A stretch of DNA of 64,000 nt, from NCBI RefSeq assembly GCF_004000785.1, contig NZ_BILX01000011.1, positions 62,001 to 126,000 on the forward strand. Reading direction: 5' to 3'. The translations under genes and the position numbers were made by a program. The notes under the pieces were generated by a model, which was not told the origin of the DNA, made no database searches, and worked only from the letters and a program-made list of their open reading frames with translations. Shown here in pieces: positions 60,771 through 64,000 of this stretch (positions are counted from its first letter, which is position 1; each line of letters begins with the position of its first letter). This DNA comes from Paenibacillus ehimensis NBRC 15659. Lineage in GTDB: Bacteria > Bacillota > Bacilli > Paenibacillales > NBRC-103111.

Positions 60771-61574
60771 ATGAAGGCACTGCAAGATCGATCGATGTTC
60801 CGCCTCCTTGAACGATTGGCTTTGCGTACTTGGCCGGCTCAATTGGAGCAGCCTTACGAAGGCTGGATCCTGAGGGCGTCCGACGGGGTGACGAAGCGCG
60901 CGAACAGCGTATGGACCATTGACGGCAGCGAGCATTGGGCCGGAGACGAAAAGGCTATTGCCGATGCGGAAGCGTTCTATCTGAACCATCGCTTGACTCC
61001 GCGCTTTCATATCAGCGACGCTTCGCCTTCAGGGTTTGACGAATGCCTTGAACGACGGGGATATGTAAAAGAAGTGCCGTGCCTGATGATGACAACGGAC
61101 GCTGTACGAGCGATACAGCGTACGGAACCCGTGGACGGAAATTCACTGCACGCCGTTATCCAATCGTCTCACGACACCGCTTGGCTGGGGCATTTTTTGG
61201 CAATGGAGGGCTTCGCTCCCGAGTTCGGGGCGTTTTACGACAAGCTTTTCTCCCGAATCGACGCGCCAACTGCCTATGTAAGCCTTAGGATGCGAGACCA
61301 ATGCGTCGGGGTGGGAACGGCCGTCGCCGAGGACGGATGGTCCGGCTTCATAAATATCGTCGTTCATCCGCATCATCGAGGTCATGGCATCGGCAAGCGA
61401 ATCGTTCACGAATTGGCGCGATGGAGCCGGGACCAAGGAGCGGACCGCTTATATTTGCAGGTGATCGCGGACAATGCCCCTGCCATCCGGCTTTACTCGG
61501 GGGCGGGCTATGAGCGGCTTTTCGCCTATCATTATCGTACTAAGCTTATAGACACTTTAGCTGAAAATTGCTAA
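60771..61574 (+). CDS. GNAT-family acetyltransferase, two-domain
   Basis: The 267-residue protein has an N-terminal domain typical of this GNAT subgroup (LERLALRTWPAQLEQPYEGWILRASDG in part, followed by KRANSVW) and a C-terminal catalytic GNAT domain with INIVVHPHHRGHGIGKRI (acetyl-CoA loop) and APAIRLYSGAGYERL. The substrate is unknown. AAAGGAGG lies 11 bases before the ATG. It stands alone between a promoter and a terminator. Confidence 0.9.
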   Translation: MKALQDRSMFRLLERLALRTWPAQLEQPYEGWILRASDGVTKRANSVWTIDGSEHWAGDEKAIADAEAFYLNHRLTPRFHISDASPSGFDECLERRGYVKEVPCLMMTTDAVRAIQRTEPVDGNSLHAVIQSSHDTAWLGHFLAMEGFAPEFGAFYDKLFSRIDAPTAYVSLRMRDQCVGVGTAVAEDGWSGFINIVVHPHHRGHGIGKRIVHELARWSRDQGADRLYLQVIADNAPAIRLYSGAGYERLFAYHYRTKLIDTLAENC

Positions 61575-61627
61575 GAAAAAACTCCCTCTATTCCAGGCTC
61601 GGAACGAGCATAGGGTAGAGGGAGTTT
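61575..61627. terminator. terminator between GNAT and tatA
   Basis: AACTCCCTCTA and TAGAGGGAGTT form an 11-bp stem. The A6 run at its left makes it strongest for the minus-strand tatA transcript. Confidence 0.8.
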
Positions 61628-61637
61628 ACGCCGGCAC

Positions 61638-61832
61638 TCAGGCTTTTTTATCGTCCTGCGGCTTGTTATCGTCTTTATCCCCGGACACGAGTCCGCGGGT
61701 CGATTCCTTGAATTCGCTGAGCGTCCGGCCGAAGGCTCTCCCGAGCTCCGGCAGCTTGGACGGACCGAAAAGCAGCAGCAGCACGATAACAATCAGAAGA
61801 AGTCCTCCGATACCGATGTTTCCGAAAGGCAA
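61638..61832 (-). CDS. tatA: twin-arginine translocase subunit TatA
   Basis: The 64-residue protein has one membrane helix ([17 protein letters not shown]), then [20 protein letters not shown], the amphipathic helix that forms the Tat pore, and an acidic tail. The start is a TTG at 61832 giving MPFGNIG, 9 bases after AAGGAG; the TTG at 61841 abuts that site. No tatC or Tat substrate lies nearby. Confidence 0.92.
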   Translation of the reverse strand: MPFGNIGIGGLLLIVIVLLLLFGPSKLPELGRAFGRTLSEFKESTRGLVSGDKDDNKPQDDKKA

Positions 61833-61927
61833 TGCAATCAACTCCTTCGCACCTGGAGATCGTAACTTTCATTATACCAGCTTGTCCCTGGAAAATAAAC
61901 CGATTCCGCCCCATCTTACCCGCAGAC

Positions 61928-62584
61928 TCAGGTTACCGGCCGGTATCCGAAAACGGACCGCATCTTGTCCCACTGCCATTTCGTCAACGCCAGCGTTTCC
62001 CTGCTCTTGTGCCAAGCCATCATAAGTACATTGGATTCCATCGGCGATACCGAAGGGGAATCGTAGCCCAGGAATCGCGCCATATCGAGCGCACGCACCG
62101 CATGATAACGGTGGGTGATGATAACCGCCGAACTCCAGCCGTGCTCCCTCATGATCGTTTGGCTAAACATCATATTTTGCAGCGTGCTGCGGGCTTCGTT
62201 TTCTAAATAGATGGCTTCGCCAGGCACGCCTTTCTCCACCAGGTAGTTGCGCATCCCCTCCGCTTCCGTCAGCAGCGAATCGGCACGGTCGTAGCCGCCG
62301 GACACGATAATGCGGGGGATGACACCGGCCTGGTACAGCTCGACCGCGCGGTCCAGCCGTTCCCTTAACGCCGGGCTCGGCGTCGTTTGCCATAAGGCCG
62401 CTCCCAGCACGATTCCTACGTCGTGCGGAGGCAGTTTCTCGTCCGGCAGTGTGGCTATGCGCCATTGAATGAAGCCCACCCATAAAAGCGCCACAGCGCC
62501 CAAGGCGAGTAGGAATCGGAACAGCTTGTTCATGGTACGGCGAAGCCCTGGCGCGTTCGGCTTAACGCGGTTCACCCCGGCCAT
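61928..62584 (-). CDS. YdcF/SanA family (DUF218) membrane-anchored protein
   Basis: The 218-residue protein has an N-terminal membrane helix (LFRFLLALGAVALLWVGF) and an extracytoplasmic DUF218 domain: DVGIVLGAALW, IPRIIVSGGYDRAD, LTEAEGMRNYL, ENEARSTLQNM and IITHRYHAVRA. DUF218 proteins are thought to act in envelope metabolism; SanA is linked to barrier function. The start ATG (62584) overlaps the preceding stop as TAATG, so it is coupled to the VOC gene. Confidence 0.88.
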   Translation of the reverse strand: MAGVNRVKPNAPGLRRTMNKLFRFLLALGAVALLWVGFIQWRIATLPDEKLPPHDVGIVLGAALWQTTPSPALRERLDRAVELYQAGVIPRIIVSGGYDRADSLLTEAEGMRNYLVEKGVPGEAIYLENEARSTLQNMMFSQTIMREHGWSSAVIITHRYHAVRALDMARFLGYDSPSVSPMESNVLMMAWHKSRETLALTKWQWDKMRSVFGYRPVT

Positions 62585-62973
62585 TAGGACCACCCCTTCA
62601 TACGTTCCGCTAAACTGCCTGTAAACAGCTCCAGCTCGGTCCCGTCCGGATCAAGAAAATTGATGCTGTACCCGCCCCCCCGCTCCAGAGGCCCCCTGAC
62701 GATGGGAACCCCCGCACGCTGCAGCTTGGCCGCTGCATCATGGAAATCTTCTTCCGCTATGGAAAATGCAATGTGGTCAACGCCATAACACGGCCTCTCC
62801 GAAGACTCGCAGCTTCGTTCGATTAAGCATACCCAAGCGCTTCCCCATTCCAAATAAACGTCGAGCCGGCCGCGATGAACAAGCTTCATCCCCAGCATCG
62901 ATTCATAAAATAACAATGAGTTGGACAAATCCGATACGCGAATCGTCACATGATTGAACCCTGTAGCTTTCAA
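62584..62973 (-). CDS. VOC-family protein, FosB-like
   Basis: The 129-residue protein has the vicinal-oxygen-chelate fold. Metal ligands match FosA/FosB: His in TGFNHVTI (His8), His in GVDHIAFSI and Glu in LELFTGSL; DPDGTELELFTG is the family closing motif. FosB uses bacillithiol to open fosfomycin; the actual substrate here is unknown. I start at the TTG at 62973, six bases after AGGGGAG, giving MKATGFNH, one base past the esterase stop. Confidence 0.78.
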   Translation of the reverse strand: MKATGFNHVTIRVSDLSNSLLFYESMLGMKLVHRGRLDVYLEWGSAWVCLIERSCESSERPCYGVDHIAFSIAEEDFHDAAAKLQRAGVPIVRGPLERGGGYSINFLDPDGTELELFTGSLAERMKGWS

Positions 62974-62974
62974 C

Positions 62975-63679
62975 TCAAACTCCCCTATGCTGTTCATTCG
63001 ATGAGTCCAAAAAGCGCGCAACGGCCGCGAATAACTGAGGAGCTTCGGGCTCCAAGCAAATCATATGCCGGGAATGCGGCATATAGAGCAGCTCTTTCTC
63101 GCCCCGGAGTCTGTCATAAATATACCGGGCGCTATAGGGGTGAATGATCTGGTCTTGTTTCCCTTGGACGACCAGCGTGGGCACGGAAATTCGCGGAAGC
63201 TCCTGCTGCTTCACATACCGGACCAGCTTCATGAACTGAACGGGTGCCGAAAACGGAATGCTTTTGGGCCGCTCCCACGGCTCTCGCAGCCTGATGCGGA
63301 CACGCTTCGCCAAATTGCGGATAAACCTTCCCGGACTCACATAAATGACCGCCGCGTTAAGCAGCACAAGACGGCGGACCGGAAAACGGTTAGCCACATA
63401 AGCGGATAACATACCGCCCATCGAAAAACCGACCACATCGATTGTCCCGTACTGCCGGGTTAACCGTTCCGCTTCCTCGCCAGCGGCATTCAGCCAGTCC
63501 TGCCATTGAACCCCGCGCATCCTCCGTAATCCTGCGTCATGCCCCGGAAGTGTAGGAAGCACACAAACATAGCCCTGCTGCCGCAAATAATCCGCAAGCG
63601 GCTCCACCTCAAACGGTCCGCCGGTAAATCCATGCAGCAGTAAACAAACACGCGGTTCATGAATCGGCATGATCGACAT
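62975..63679 (-). CDS. alpha/beta-hydrolase, carboxylesterase type
   Basis: The 234-residue hydrolase has LLLHGFTGGPFEVEPLADYL (oxyanion loop), the nucleophile elbow GFSMGGM (Ser about residue 87), the acid in VQGKQDQIIHP and the His in PHSRHMICLE. It resembles Est30-like carboxylesterases and monoacylglycerol lipases. AAGGAG is just ahead of two in-frame ATGs (63679 and 63670). It starts an operon with the VOC and YdcF-like genes. Confidence 0.9.
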   Translation of the reverse strand: MSIMPIHEPRVCLLLHGFTGGPFEVEPLADYLRQQGYVCVLPTLPGHDAGLRRMRGVQWQDWLNAAGEEAERLTRQYGTIDVVGFSMGGMLSAYVANRFPVRRLVLLNAAVIYVSPGRFIRNLAKRVRIRLREPWERPKSIPFSAPVQFMKLVRYVKQQELPRISVPTLVVQGKQDQIIHPYSARYIYDRLRGEKELLYMPHSRHMICLEPEAPQLFAAVARFLDSSNEQHRGV

Positions 63680-63811
63680 TTCTCCTTAGACGGGCTATTC
63701 AAGCGCTGCTTGATCATTTGGACTCTCTTCTTAGTAGACGTAAGACATAGGAGTTTCGTTTCATGTGCATTTGTTTTTTTCGCCGGTCACCGGACGAAGG
63801 CCGATGAATGC

Positions 63812-63840
63812 AAAAGCAGCGTGGCATGCCACGCTGCTTT
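63812..63840. terminator. perfect palindrome terminator
   Basis: AAAGCAGCGTGG-CATG-CCACGCTGCTTT is a perfect 28-base palindrome 5 bases beyond the cyclophilin stop. Its short T run makes termination likely but not strong. Confidence 0.7.
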
Positions 63841-63844
63841 CAAC

Positions 63845-64000
63845 TTATTTCTCGGTAATCGCAACCGATTGGATCGTCACTTTCTCGGTCGGAACGCTCG
63901 GAGACGCTTCATTCCCCTGCTTAACGGGGGTCTCGGCGATCTTCTGGACGACATCCATCCCTTCCACCACTTTACCGAAGATGGTGTAGTTCGGGCGCTG
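63845..64000 (-). CDS. cyclophilin-type peptidyl-prolyl isomerase, C-terminal part
   Basis: Fifty-one codons and the stop are in the window; the gene continues past the right edge. The fragment reads IFGKVVEGMDVVQKIAETPV, the conserved cyclophilin strand and helix (FG-x-V-x-GMDVV), and ends in VTIQSVAITEK. It speeds proline isomerisation during folding. Whether it is a cytosolic PpiB or a secreted lipoprotein form cannot be seen from this end. Confidence 0.88.
   Translation of the reverse strand, partial: QRPNYTIFGKVVEGMDVVQKIAETPVKQGNEASPSVPTEKVTIQSVAITEK

Overview
This 64 kb window comes from an endospore-forming, moderately GC-rich Firmicute, most likely Paenibacillaceae (Paenibacillus or Cohnella type; the genus is not settled). 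The evidence is spore genes (Spo0E-like phosphatase, YhcN-type lipoprotein, Tlp, SpoVK), consensus sigma-A promoters with AGGAGG ribosome sites, frequent TTG/GTG starts, and the order spoVK-hflX-ynbB-glnR-glnA-lexA-yneA-ynzC, which matches Bacillus subtilis. Almost all of the window is chromosomal core and niche-specific genes. I see no rRNA, tRNA, CRISPR array, intact insertion sequence or prophage.

Layout. 1-7.9 kb: metallophosphoesterase start, AIM24 protein, purT, an HxlR regulator with a likely self-operator, Spo0E-like phosphatase, an orphan OmpR-type regulator, a YhcN-type lipoprotein, a TRIC-type channel and a Gfo/Idh/MocA dehydrogenase. 8-11 kb: a thioredoxin-like/KapB/histidine kinase/LuxR-type regulator operon. 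11.3-19 kb: three ABC-F proteins (YkpA-, YfmR- and YfmM-like) with an M42 peptidase and small genes among them. 19.1-30.6 kb: a Tad pilus locus (TadZ, A, B, C, Flp1 pilin, TadE-like proteins, a large DUF5702-like protein, prepilin peptidase) ending in an FHA protein and a PP2C phosphatase. 30.9-39.4 kb: one long minus-strand gene train, mrfA-mrfB-fpg-nfo-cREC protein-ABC ATPase-RlmM-like-methyltransferase, behind a sigma-A promoter whose spacer holds a near-consensus LexA box. 39.7-45.6 kb: YfhP-like hydrolase, two acyltransferases resembling an aminolipid pair, LrgA/LrgB, tlp and rnz. 45.7-51.5 kb: metH and divergent mtnD, then a HAD hydrolase. 51.7-53.3 kb: the SOS core, ynzC, yneA and lexA. 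53.4-60.6 kb: glnA, glnR, ynbB, hflX and spoVK, with a foreign-looking insert between hflX and spoVK. 60.7-64 kb: GNAT, tatA, YdcF, a FosB-like VOC protein, an esterase and the end of a cyclophilin.

How it fits together. LexA is encoded here, LexA boxes sit in its own promoter and in the yneA promoter, and a similar box lies in the mrfA promoter. The window therefore appears to hold a regulator, its division-arrest target and a candidate SOS-controlled repair operon that links mitomycin-type repair to base-excision enzymes and to a cyclic-phosphate-processing receiver protein. GlnR probably controls glnRA through a perfect GlnR box. The strongest leads for new biology are the SOS-linked repair operon, the Tad locus coupled to FHA/PP2C genes, the acyltransferase pair, and the decayed mobile insert beside spoVK.
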